Source: a virus. Taken from it: a stretch of DNA of 41,876 nucleotides. The stretch is from positions 1 to 41,876 of the IMG/VR virus record IMGVR_UViG_3300046003_004184; one strand, 5' to 3'. Shown in pieces: positions 25,315-32,264 of the stretch (its first letter is position 1; each line of letters starts with the position of its first letter). The translations under genes and the position numbers were made by a program. The notes beneath the pieces are model-generated. The model was not told the origin of the DNA, did no database searches, and worked only from the letters and a program-made list of their open reading frames with translations.

Positions 25315-27477
25315 ATGACAACACAAATTAAAAAAGTTTATGAATTATTTTATGACAAAAACAATGCTTTGCTAGAAAACGGCTATATCTATATCGGATT
25401 TGCTAATCAGAATCCAATAACGAATCCGATACAGACTTATTTTGATGCTGATTTAACGATACCTGCTTTACAACCATTGCGGACTGTTGGTGGTGCTATT
25501 TCTAACAATGGAAGTCCTGCAAACGTCTATATTGCCGTTTCTGATTACTCTATTGTCGTTCAGGATAAAAACAAAGTGACACTATATTCAACGCTTGAAA
25601 GAACGTCAGAAACCGCAACCAGTGAATTAAATTATACCAATGGTTTATACACGGGCGGTATTCAACAGAATCTACAAGATGTCGTTGAGAGGGCTATTGA
25701 TTTTAAAGACTTTGGTGCAAAAGGTGACGGCGTTACAGATGACACCCCTGCAATTAACGCATTATTAACACAAATAGGCGATGAGGGTGCAAGATTAAAA
25801 TTCAGTGACGGACAATATTTGTTAAAATCTGCTATTCGTTGGGGGCTTGCACAAAGATTGCAGGTTGATTTTAGTAAAAACGCAATCCTTGTGCCATTTA
25901 CAAACACCTTTGACATGATGACAATCGAGGGGTCAAGACCAAGCGGAACATATCAAAATTTAACCGCTGATGCTTTATCAGAAAATTATTCAATCACAAC
26001 AGCAAGCACGATTGCAGGGGCGAATGTTGGCGATTATTTAGGTATTCAATCATCAAAGTTATTAAGTGGTGCAAACTCAAAAGGCACAAAGCAATTTGTT
26101 TTAAAACGCATTGTTGCTATATCAGGCACGACTTATTATTTTAACGATATTTTAGGCTATGACTTTTTAACATCAGATACCGCCGAAGCAGGTCTTGCTG
26201 ATATGCGAGATAATTATTATTTTTATGGTATTAATATTAATAATCGAGATGCTGGCAATGTTCTATTTTCTCGTGGTCTTGTTATTAAGCAAGGGTGTAA
26301 TATTCAAGTTGACGGTATATCAGCTTATGGGTCAAAATTACCTTATGAACCATCAACAAGTTATGTTGGTAAAACAGCTTTGCTGTGTTCTGACACGCTC
26401 GATAGTGTATTTAGAGACGGAAAGCTAGAACAAATAGGCTATTATGGCGTTGCTGCACTCTTTGCAAGTGATAATTTAATATTCGACAATTTTACAGGTC
26501 GAGATATGCGACACTTGTTTGATATTACTTGGGCTTCAAATACAGGGGGCAACGAGGGCGAGCCAAACAATATAAAGTTTCAAAGTTCAACAGGTAGCAT
26601 GACAACGGAATCATGCTTTAGTACGCATGATACAGGGCGTTATATTGTTTTTGATAACTGTACAGCTGATACAGCAGGAATTGGTGGCGTTGGTAGTTAT
26701 GGATTTTACTCTCGCAATGTTGGGTCACGCTTTTCTAAGTGTAAAGCGTTTCGTGCTACACTTGACGGTTTTAGAGCGGACACGGCTTCTTTGGCAACAA
26801 ATTATGATGCTTGTGAAGCGGTTGAAAACCAAAGAGACGGATTTTTTATAAGCACATATGGACGCATGAACAATGTCATTGCAACAAGAAATGGTGAAGC
26901 AGGTATTGCATTTAATGGTGGTACGCTTAACAGTGCTAGAATTGTTGATAATGGCATATCAGGAACAAGTCCTTATGCTATTCAGTGTGGATATTATGCG
27001 AGTACAGAAACATATAACATTTCTGACGTAGATGCCCCTGCTTCATCAACACAAACAATCGGTATTCGCTTTGAAACAGCATCAGGCGTTGACCCTAGAA
27101 ATAATGTGTTTATCAGTGGTAAAAATATCTTGACTGGATATGGCAACAATCTCTATTCTGTTTCAAGTGGTGATAATGCTGAAACACCAATTACAAGCGG
27201 AAACATTGCAACAGCAGTGGGAACATCAAGTAACCCTGTTTATGGACGTGCAACACTAACAGCAGGGGCGGTGACAGTCTCAACTACAGCAGTTCGTGAT
27301 TATAACCCTGCAAGTGGAACGACTGGTAAATTTACAAGTAAGATTACGCCAAAAGCTATTTCATTTACTAATGCAGGTGCTTTATATACAAGTGCAATAA
27401 CCGATGCGACAAGTTTTGATGTTAACTCAACCAATGGTGCAGGAACACAAGAATTTGAATACGAAGTTTTAGTATAA
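25315..27477 (+). CDS. Tailspike with P22-type head-binding domain and right-handed beta helix
   Basis: 720 aa (P22 gp9 is 667). Residues 1-105 (KKVYELFYDKNNALLENGYIYIG...) match the P22 tailspike head-binding domain. Residues 130-150 carry DFGAKGDGVTDDTPAINALL, the start of pectate-lyase-type beta helices, which continues to about 600. The C-terminal 100 residues are Thr/Ser-rich. It attaches to the neck and recognises, usually cleaves, host surface polysaccharide. The substrate cannot be read from the sequence. It closes the main late block. Confidence 0.88.
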   Translation: MTTQIKKVYELFYDKNNALLENGYIYIGFANQNPITNPIQTYFDADLTIPALQPLRTVGGAISNNGSPANVYIAVSDYSIVVQDKNKVTLYSTLERTSETATSELNYTNGLYTGGIQQNLQDVVERAIDFKDFGAKGDGVTDDTPAINALLTQIGDEGARLKFSDGQYLLKSAIRWGLAQRLQVDFSKNAILVPFTNTFDMMTIEGSRPSGTYQNLTADALSENYSITTASTIAGANVGDYLGIQSSKLLSGANSKGTKQFVLKRIVAISGTTYYFNDILGYDFLTSDTAEAGLADMRDNYYFYGININNRDAGNVLFSRGLVIKQGCNIQVDGISAYGSKLPYEPSTSYVGKTALLCSDTLDSVFRDGKLEQIGYYGVAALFASDNLIFDNFTGRDMRHLFDITWASNTGGNEGEPNNIKFQSSTGSMTTESCFSTHDTGRYIVFDNCTADTAGIGGVGSYGFYSRNVGSRFSKCKAFRATLDGFRADTASLATNYDACEAVENQRDGFFISTYGRMNNVIATRNGEAGIAFNGGTLNSARIVDNGISGTSPYAIQCGYYASTETYNISDVDAPASSTQTIGIRFETASGVDPRNNVFISGKNILTGYGNNLYSVSSGDNAETPITSGNIATAVGTSSNPVYGRATLTAGAVTVSTTAVRDYNPASGTTGKFTSKITPKAISFTNAGALYTSAITDATSFDVNSTNGAGTQEFEYEVLV

Positions 27478-27487
27478 AGGAAACAAA

Positions 27488-27844
27488 ATGACCGATAAAA
27501 ACAAACAAAAGGCTAATATATTCTTTCGAGTACAAAGAGAATTAACATCAAGAATCACAATAGATGATTTAAAGAATAGCACTGCTTTTGCTGAAATAGA
27601 TGTTCCAGATGATATTTTTACAGATTATTCTATAGAAATCTTGCAAGGTCAAAATGATATTATAATCTTGAATGAGAAGTGGGATAGTTTTGTTTTGCAC
27701 TTTAATATAAAATTTAAAGATGCTTGTGACGCTATTTTAAAATTAACATTTTATAATAAGGTCACAAGAGAAAACGAGGTTAAAATATTAACCATTAAGG
27801 CACTGAAAAACGCAGTTGAATTACCAGACCCTTATGATGTATAG
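27488..27844 (+). CDS. Hypothetical protein after tailspike, 118 aa
   Basis: AAAGGAAACAAA before the start. Beta-rich and acidic, with a central SFVLHFNIKFKDACDAILKLTFYN segment that looks like a beta sandwich. No family recognised. The location between tailspike and lysis genes suggests a tailspike-associated or lysis-linked protein; nothing in it identifies a holin or spanin. Confidence 0.5.
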   Translation: MTDKNKQKANIFFRVQRELTSRITIDDLKNSTAFAEIDVPDDIFTDYSIEILQGQNDIIILNEKWDSFVLHFNIKFKDACDAILKLTFYNKVTRENEVKILTIKALKNAVELPDPYDV

Positions 27845-27853
27845 GATTGTAAA

Positions 27854-28138
27854 ATGTTAAGTCGCTTAGAAATGAAAGAAAAATATAATTGCGTTGCGAG
27901 GATTAAACGCACGAATGATAATAAAATTGTCTTATTGCCAAGTGTTAAAAAGAATACCGAAGTTGACCAAGCGTTATATGATGCAGTTGGTAAGTATCAT
28001 AATTTTATTTTAATTGGGCAAAACATAGAAAACACTCAATTGATAAATTATGCACTTAGCGGTGACATGATGAAAAGCGATATATCTTTTTTGTTTATGA
28101 TATTACAAAAGCTCGTTAATGATTGGCTAGATGAATGA
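27854..28138 (+). CDS. Hypothetical protein before endolysin, 94 aa
   Basis: Soluble alpha/beta protein (MLSRLEMKEKYNCVARI...LQKLVNDWLDE). Its last codons overlap the endolysin start (ATGA). No recognised domain, signal peptide or lipobox, so not a spanin. Co-transcribed with the lysis genes. Confidence 0.5.
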   Translation: MLSRLEMKEKYNCVARIKRTNDNKIVLLPSVKKNTEVDQALYDAVGKYHNFILIGQNIENTQLINYALSGDMMKSDISFLFMILQKLVNDWLDE

Positions 28139-28677
28139 ATGAATACAAAGATATTGATTGGAATGAAGGCAAGCAAGTAGATGATTTTTTACCCACCCCA
28201 AGTGAATTAATTAATACTAATGTTACAATCTATGAGGCAAAAATGACATTTATAAAACCAAACAGAAAAATAGACCGTGTTTTTATACATTGCAGTGCAA
28301 GCGATAATCCTGCACATGACAATGTAAAGACAATTAGGGAATGGCATTTAAGGCGTGGCTTTACTGGTATCGGTTATCATTATTTTATATCCAAAGACGG
28401 ATTTATTCACACTGGACGCAATATTGAAGCAAATCCTGCCGCACAAGCAGGGCATAACGCAGGCACAATCGCAATATGTCTTCATGGGCTGGAGAAAGAA
28501 TTATTTACCCTTGAACAATTTAAGTCATTGAAAAAGTTATGCAAAGAGATAAACGTAGCTTACAGCGGTGATATTACGTTTCACGGACATTGCGAAGTAT
28601 CAAATAAATCATGCCCTGTCTTTGACTATAGAGAGGTTTTAGTTTTAAATAACAAAGGCTTTATGGTTGATGAATGA
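28135..28677 (+). CDS. Endolysin, N-acetylmuramoyl-L-alanine amidase, T7 lysozyme-like
   Basis: 180 aa. Amidase_2 fold with zinc ligands His52 (VFIHCSAS), His152 and Cys160 (FHGHCEVSNKSC); catalytic Tyr81 (GYHYFISKDG) and Lys158. The His152-Lys158-Cys160 spacing equals His122-Lys128-Cys130 of T7 lysozyme. The 36 residues before MTFIKP are extra; an internal ATG at 28243 with GAGGCAAAA upstream could yield a shorter form of T7-like length. No signal peptide, so it needs the holin downstream. It cuts the amide bond between muramic acid and the stem peptide. Confidence 0.9.
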   Translation: MNEYKDIDWNEGKQVDDFLPTPSELINTNVTIYEAKMTFIKPNRKIDRVFIHCSASDNPAHDNVKTIREWHLRRGFTGIGYHYFISKDGFIHTGRNIEANPAAQAGHNAGTIAICLHGLEKELFTLEQFKSLKKLCKEINVAYSGDITFHGHCEVSNKSCPVFDYREVLVLNNKGFMVDE

Positions 28678-29020
28678 AAAAGACGCTTACACGCTATCAG
28701 ATATGCTCGTTGACATTTATGTCTTTATCAATGCACACGCCAGATATTACATCGGAGCGGTAATTGGTATGTTAATTGACAAAAAGGGTTGGACAAACGG
28801 AAAGCAGGTTATAAAGCATTTACTTGTTGTTTTGATGTTGGCTTATCTATCAGTCGAGATAATGAAAGCAGGCGGTTTGCCAGAACACGTTATCCTATTA
28901 ATTGCGTCTATCGTTGGATTTACTGGACATTCAACGGCACGCTATGCGACAGATGATGCGTTACCTAGAATACTGAAAGCAATCACTGATAAAATAATTG
29001 ACATAATCGGTAAAAAATAA
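28670..29020 (+). CDS. Holin, 116 aa
   Basis: Start taken as the ATG at 28670 that overlaps the endolysin stop (a TTG lies one codon before). Hydrophobic segments near residues 12-32, 47-65 and 74-92 (VIKHLLVVLMLAYLSVEIM, HVILLIASIVGFTGHS) and a charged C-terminus (ILKAITDKIIDIIGKK) give a three-helix holin-like plan. It should permeabilise the inner membrane to release the endolysin. A terminator follows directly. Confidence 0.7.
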   Translation: MNEKDAYTLSDMLVDIYVFINAHARYYIGAVIGMLIDKKGWTNGKQVIKHLLVVLMLAYLSVEIMKAGGLPEHVILLIASIVGFTGHSTARYATDDALPRILKAITDKIIDIIGKK

Positions 29021-29036
29021 GATACTTCTCACACGA

Positions 29037-29079
29037 ACCCCACAAGCCTCTTAATATGCTCAAATCGTGGGGTCTTTTT
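29037..29079 (+). terminator. Terminator after lysis genes
   Basis: ACCCCAC (29037-29043) pairs with GTGGGGT (29067-29073) over a 23-base loop, followed by CTTTTTT. It ends the late transcript before the tad2 gene. Confidence 0.7.
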
Positions 29080-29096
29080 TAATTTATGGAGAGAAT

Positions 29097-29594
29097 ATGA
29101 CTGAATTGCTAACTTACATTGGCACTAAAGTTATCAATGCCAAACCAATGAATCGACAAGAATATAATGATTTTAGAGGCTGGACATTACCTGCTGATGA
29201 AGATGGTAATGATGAAGGATACCTTGTAGAGTATCTTGACGGCGGTAAAAACACCGAACAATATGAAGGCTACATTTCTTGGAGTCCTAAAAAACAATTT
29301 GAAGATGCGTATAAACCGACATCAGGGTTGTCTTTTGGATTAGCCATTGAGGCAATGAAAAAAGGTTTAAAAGTCGCTCGCAGTGGTTGGAACGGCAAGG
29401 GAATGTTTTTATATTATGTTCCTGAAAATTCATATCCAGCATCACGCAATACTCTTAATACAATGGCAGGAATATTTCCTGATGATTTAGTGCCTTATCA
29501 AGCATATATTGCTATGAAAACCGTGCAAAACACAGTTGTTCCTTGGCTTGCATCGCAAACCGATGTGTTAGCTGATGATTGGATTATTGTTTAA
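29097..29594 (+). CDS. tad2: Thoeris anti-defence protein Tad2-like (DUF2829)
   Basis: 165 aa; GGAGAGAAT before the ATG fixes the start. Residues about 77-165 (LSFGLAIEAMKKGLKVARSGWNGKGMFLYYVP ... TVVPWLASQTDVLADDWIIV) show the full DUF2829/Tad2 signature, including the SGWNGKGM core and the closing WLASQTDVLADDW. Residues 1-72 form a second small domain (GYISWSPKKQFEDAY) often fused to it in phages. Tad2 proteins sequester the signal molecule of Thoeris defence. The gene stands alone between two terminators, facing an Acb2/Tad1-like gene. The fold is certain enough; the ligand is not. Confidence 0.85.
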   Translation: MTELLTYIGTKVINAKPMNRQEYNDFRGWTLPADEDGNDEGYLVEYLDGGKNTEQYEGYISWSPKKQFEDAYKPTSGLSFGLAIEAMKKGLKVARSGWNGKGMFLYYVPENSYPASRNTLNTMAGIFPDDLVPYQAYIAMKTVQNTVVPWLASQTDVLADDWIIV

Positions 29595-29601
29595 GTAAAA
29601 T

Positions 29602-29638
29602 ACCCCCCACGAGTTAAACTGCTAGGGGGTTATTTTTT
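29602..29638. terminator. Terminator between tad2 and Acb2-like gene
   Basis: ACCCCC (29602-29607) pairs with GGGGGT (29625-29630), then TATTTTTTTAT on the plus strand. It terminates tad2 and could also stop the convergent minus operon. Confidence 0.7.
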
Positions 29639-29662
29639 TATCATTAGATGCTGGCGTATCGC

Positions 29663-29899
29663 TTAAGAGTTTGATGCATCTAGTTGAGAAAGAAGAGCTT
29701 CATTAAGCCACAAAAATCCTTGCTGAATATTTGTCTTAGCCAAAGCAGTTGCTCTTTTGTCAATTTTAAAAAGCTCTTCTTTCTCAAGAAATTCTATCCG
29801 CTGAAGTGCAAGTTCTAAAATCTCTCTGTTTTGGCGAATAATTGGGATAAAAAATTTTTCATTTTTAGAAGATTCTTCTGGTTTGGTGTTTTCAGTCAT
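29663..29899 (-). CDS. Acb2/Tad1-type hairpin protein, probable cyclic-nucleotide sponge
   Basis: 78 aa, helical. Residues 49-69 (RATALAKTNIQQGFLWLNEAL, shown here in part) fit the family signature of Acb2/Tad1 hairpin proteins, a helix of the form 'A.AkT.iQqGF..L.rA', preceded by one long helix (residues 21-45). Family members such as Acb2 bind CBASS cyclic di- and trinucleotides and Tad1 binds gcADPR, blocking abortive defence. It lies head-to-head in 3' orientation with tad2. Short acidic N- and C-terminal tails. Family call is by pattern and could be wrong; the ligand is unknown. Confidence 0.6.
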   Translation of the reverse strand: MTENTKPEESSKNEKFFIPIIRQNREILELALQRIEFLEKEELFKIDKRATALAKTNIQQGFLWLNEALLSQLDASNS

Positions 29900-29922
29900 T
29901 TTTACTGTTCTTTGTTTTATTT

Positions 29923-29998
29923 GAGGGGCGGTAGGATTCGAACCTACATTCCAGACGCACTTATTGCGAATAGTTCCTAACCCTTAGAAGACACCCCC
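29923..29998 (-). tRNA. tRNA-like gene with aberrant anticodon arm
   Basis: On the minus strand a 7-bp acceptor (GGGGGTG at 29998-29992 with CGCCCCT at 29930-29924, two G-U pairs), a 3-4 bp D stem with GG in the loop, and a perfect T arm GTAGG-TTCGAAT-CCTAC (29947-29931) are present. Overall 76 nt without encoded CCA. The anticodon arm does not fold canonically: the best choice, loop TTCGCAA (anticodon CGC, Ala), needs a bulged A in the stem. Either a divergent tRNA or a decaying pseudogene. Confidence 0.5.
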
Positions 29999-30063
29999 CA
30001 TAAAATACCACCAATGGCACAACCATGTAGTGGTAAATGAAAGATATCAACTAATTAAATAAT

Positions 30064-30096
30064 ACCGCTTCAAATTTATTTTGCAAGCGGTTTTTT
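30064..30096. terminator. Hairpin terminator
   Basis: ACCGCTT (30064-30070) pairs with AAGCGGT (30085-30091), with TTTTT on the plus side and ATTATTT on the minus side. For the minus operon it falls right after the 53-aa gene and before the tRNA-like gene, so the upstream genes may be partly separated from the tRNA and Acb2-like gene. Confidence 0.5.
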
Positions 30097-30256
30097 AGAA
30101 CCAAAGAAATACGCCATGCAACATACCTAATGGAACAAAAACTGCACCTGCTATCAGCATTAAAAATTCGTTTTCTTGAAAGCAATATATCACATGGGTT
30201 AGCCAACTTGATATGCCAATAACAATAAGTGCAATATATAATAAAAGTGGGTGCAT
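30095..30256 (-). CDS. Two-helix membrane protein, 53 aa
   Basis: AAAGGAAAATAAA precedes the ATG at 30256. Two hydrophobic segments, residues 3-24 (PLLLYIALIVIGISSWLTHVIY) and 33-53, joined by a short charged turn (CFQENE). No family recognised. It is part of the small-gene string downstream of the VWA gene in the anti-defence segment. A membrane role such as exclusion is possible but unproven. Confidence 0.6.
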   Translation of the reverse strand: MHPLLLYIALIVIGISSWLTHVIYCFQENEFLMLIAGAVFVPLGMLHGVFLWF

Positions 30257-30257
30257 T

Positions 30258-30398
30258 TTATTTTCCTTTGTTTTCTTTCTCTAATTTTTCTTTTAGAGCC
30301 GAAGCAATAAAAGCCGATATGTTTACATGATGATTTATTTTTAAGTCTTGCAACTCCTGATATAAATCATCATCGATGTTTGCGGTTACGTTTTTCAT
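30258..30398 (-). CDS. Ribbon-helix-helix protein, 46 aa
   Basis: Sequence begins MKNVTANIDDDLYQELQDLK and continues with a second helix ISAFIASALKEKLEKE, the plan of minimal CopG/antitoxin-like RHH regulators (strand VTANI, helix, turn NHHVN, helix). Its start overlaps the end of the 73-aa membrane gene. Probably a repressor of this operon or an antitoxin-like DNA binder; no partner toxin recognised. Confidence 0.6.
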   Translation of the reverse strand: MKNVTANIDDDLYQELQDLKINHHVNISAFIASALKEKLEKENKGK

Positions 30399-30616
30399 TT
30401 TATTTTACTATCCAACCATTCTTTAATCTTTACTCCCTTTTCTTTTGCGTAATTGTCCCACCAAGTTTCAGGGACAAATATTGCAAATATACAGAAAATA
30501 AGAAATAAATCTTTAAAATTAAACAAAAAAAGGACAAGGCAAATTGTCCCTATCCAAGTGGAAGTTTCTGTGACTTTCGTCACAAAAACCTTTAAAATCC
30601 AAAGCAGCACTGCCAT
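30395..30616 (-). CDS. Membrane protein, 73 aa
   Basis: Two hydrophobic segments, about residues 19-34 (TWIGTICLVLFLFNF) and 35-49 (KDLFLIFCIFAIFVPETW), then a polar Lys-rich tail. ATG directly follows the stop of the VWA gene (TAAATG) with no ribosome site, so translation is coupled. Coupling to a VWA protein suggests the two act together, possibly VWA protein recruited to the membrane. Confidence 0.6.
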   Translation of the reverse strand: MAVLLWILKVFVTKVTETSTWIGTICLVLFLFNFKDLFLIFCIFAIFVPETWWDNYAKEKGVKIKEWLDSKIK

Positions 30617-31225
30617 TTATGCAATCGAATTTAAAAATGTTGACAATTCTTGCGTGATTAAAGATTTAAAGAAAACCTCTGAATCGGCACGGATATTTGG
30701 AAAGTCTGAATATCCTACGTTTGATAATTCTTTGGCTACTTTCTCAATAAATTCTATTTCTGTAGCATCAGTACCAGCACGGATAAAGTGAATATATTGA
30801 CGCTTTTGTGTATCTGCTAATTCAGTGAGAAGCTTACGAGTTTCGTCCTTATCTTGATTATCTCCGTCTGTTAAAACAAAAATAAGGCTTGGATTGTTGT
30901 GGTCAACTTTATCAGAAAGACCCTTAATCGCTTCTGCGTAAGCAGTACCACCGCCTGCACGATAATTTTTAGCAATAAAATCAGAAATATTTTCAGTAAC
31001 TGTCAATGTGTTTACTTGTGTTGCATTTGCATTAAATCCAATAGTTTCAACAGTGCCGTCATCATCAACTGCCTTAGCAAACTCTTGAATGTAAGAAACC
31101 AATTTTGCAACAATGCCGTCTCTAAATTCATTTTCCATAGAGCCAGAGCAATCAATGGCAAATGCCACGTCTAAAGCGATTGGTTTTTTAACGTCAGCAT
31201 CAAGTAAAATTTGTTGTAAAGTCAT
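30617..31225 (-). CDS. TerF-like von Willebrand factor A domain protein, 202 aa
   Basis: Start set by AAGGATAACAAA before ATG. The whole protein is a VWA domain with an intact metal site: Asp25-x-Ser27-x-Ser29 (AIDCSGSM), Thr94 (GGGTAYAEAI) and Asp120 (VLTDGDNQD). The segment FAKAVDDDGTVETIGFNANA and the closing FFKSLITQELSTFL resemble the TerF/TerY type of VWA protein found in tellurite/stress and phage-inhibition loci. Such domains bind partner proteins through a metal ion. First gene of an operon with two small membrane proteins. Function in the phage is unknown; it may interfere with or mimic a host VWA system. Confidence 0.8.
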   Translation of the reverse strand: MTLQQILLDADVKKPIALDVAFAIDCSGSMENEFRDGIVAKLVSYIQEFAKAVDDDGTVETIGFNANATQVNTLTVTENISDFIAKNYRAGGGTAYAEAIKGLSDKVDHNNPSLIFVLTDGDNQDKDETRKLLTELADTQKRQYIHFIRAGTDATEIEFIEKVAKELSNVGYSDFPNIRADSEVFFKSLITQELSTFLNSIA

Positions 31226-31270
31226 TTTGTTATCCTTGTAAATTGTTACATCACTCACTGTGATAAATAT

Positions 31271-31299
31271 CTTATATTTAATAAAAATATTAAAGTCAA
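31271..31299 (-). promoter_or_regulatory. Strong minus promoter of VWA operon
   Basis: On the minus strand TTGACT (31299-31294), 17 bp, TATAAG (31276-31271), 46 bp upstream of the VWA start. It would drive VWA, membrane and RHH genes, and perhaps tRNA-like and Acb2-like genes. Confidence 0.7.
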
Positions 31300-31394
31300 T
31301 AAGATTATTAAAAATAATAAAAATATTAACCGAATTTTAACACTCTTTTGCTATCCTTGCTTTATCGAGGCAATTAAGCCTTATGAGGTATAAA

Positions 31395-31469
31395 ATGACA
31401 GATACAGTGACTTCACCAATTACAGGCATCGTCTATGATGTAAAGACTGGACAGCCAGTTTATAGATAA
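31395..31469 (+). CDS. Possible 24-residue peptide
   Basis: A well-placed GAGGTATAAA precedes ATG. The frame reads MTDTVTSPITGIVYDVKTGQ... and stops at 31469, directly before a terminator-like hairpin. Hydrophilic, no membrane segment, one Cys-free beta-hairpin-like turn (YDVKTGQPVY). It is the only plus-strand frame here with a ribosome site. No clear promoter. Too short to judge by codon use. Confidence 0.35.
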   Translation: MTDTVTSPITGIVYDVKTGQPVYR

Positions 31470-31470
31470 C

Positions 31471-31502
31471 AAAAAAACCGCTTGGAATCCTCCCCAAGCG
31501 GT
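31471..31502 (-). terminator. Terminator of accessory minus operon
   Basis: ACCGCTTGG (31477-31485) pairs with CCAAGCGGT (31494-31502), 9 bp, loop of 8. The T-run lies on the minus strand (complement of 31471-31477), so it ends transcripts coming from 36300 downward. Confidence 0.8.
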
Positions 31503-31595
31503 AATTGTTAAAACATTGAGTTACAAAATGAACACAAAAAATAAGAAAAAGGGACATTCAGTATAGTTATTTTATACGCTGATTCATTTTTATTG

Positions 31596-31691
31596 TCAAT
31601 CATGGTTTTTGAACATTATCTCATAAGCATATAATCCAGTTAAGAAAACCGCTATTATCGCTATTATTATTCCAATTATTGCGAGTATCAT
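31596..31691 (-). CDS. Single-helix membrane peptide, 31 aa
   Basis: AGGGA lies upstream of ATG at 31691. Residues 2-24 are one hydrophobic helix rich in Ile (ILAIIGIIIAIIAVFLTGLYA) with a short polar tail (EIMFKNHD). Last gene of the minus accessory operon. A second such peptide (34 aa) is at 41741-41845; both are like the orphan one-helix peptides of many phage early regions. Confidence 0.5.
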   Translation of the reverse strand: MILAIIGIIIAIIAVFLTGLYAYEIMFKNHD

Positions 31692-31692
31692 A

Positions 31693-31947
31693 TCATTCCC
31701 TGTATTTTTTATATTTAAAACATTTATCAAATTCAATAAATCCGTCTTTTTCAAGTATTTCTAAGCAATATCTAATATGCCAATAGGGAATTTTATTACC
31801 TGTGCTATACTTAAAATTTGGATAAACAGACCATTCATTATTTGCATGATAATATAAATTATTTGCCAATAGCCTGCTTTCCGAGTTATTTATCGGATAT
31901 GGATTGCTTAACAAATAATTAAATTTAGTTATCATATTGCCTATCAT
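31693..31947 (-). CDS. Hypothetical protein, 84 aa
   Basis: Start overlaps the preceding stop (ATGA) and follows GGGGGTTTT. The C-terminal half (YWHIRYCLEILEKDGFIEFDK) looks like a winged-helix turn. Aromatic-rich, with no recognised family. May be a small DNA-binding protein. Confidence 0.5.
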   Translation of the reverse strand: MIGNMITKFNYLLSNPYPINNSESRLLANNLYYHANNEWSVYPNFKYSTGNKIPYWHIRYCLEILEKDGFIEFDKCFKYKKYRE

Positions 31948-32240
31948 AAAACCCCCAATTTTATCAAAACATCAACAATTATATAGGCACTTAATGCAAA
32001 CGCCAAAGTTCCGTATCTGTCACTTTTCTTTTTAAGCGTGCTGATGTGTTCCTCCCGAATTTCAAGTTCATTATTGTACAGCTCTTTTAACAAAATAAAA
32101 TCCTTTTCAACACTTCCAACAATCCCCTCTATTGTTTTTAATTTTTCTTGCTCCTTCAATAGCTGTGTTTGTGATATGCTATATTTGCGTTCCCAGTTGT
32201 TCGCTACTGATATGTAACGATTTATTTCTTGTGTTGTCAT
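31944..32240 (-). CDS. Coiled-coil protein with C-terminal membrane anchor, 98 aa
   Basis: Residues 10-70 are helical and charged (SQTQLLKEQEKLKTIEG, KELYNNELEIREEHISTLKKK); residues 77-96 (YGTLAFALSAYIIVDVLIKL) are a hydrophobic tail anchor. No recognised family. The layout is that of small spanin-like or cell-surface accessory proteins, but no lipobox or Rz signature is present. Confidence 0.5.
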   Translation of the reverse strand: MTTQEINRYISVANNWERKYSISQTQLLKEQEKLKTIEGIVGSVEKDFILLKELYNNELEIREEHISTLKKKSDRYGTLAFALSAYIIVDVLIKLGVL

Positions 32241-32264
32241 TTATTACGCTCCTTGCATTTAATA

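Noticed and set aside
29923-29998. Amber-suppressor tRNA (anticodon CTA from the TTCTAAG stretch)
   Set aside because: TTCTAAG falls in the D-arm position, with no pairing flanks for an anticodon stem, and TAG appears to act as a normal stop in this genome.
29923-29998. tRNA-based attachment site
   Set aside because: No integrase gene is present and no second copy of the tRNA 3' end is seen in the window.
31527-31565. 12-codon plus frame MNTKNKKKGHSV
   Set aside because: Too short, weak ribosome site, and lies in the trailer of two operons; not supported.
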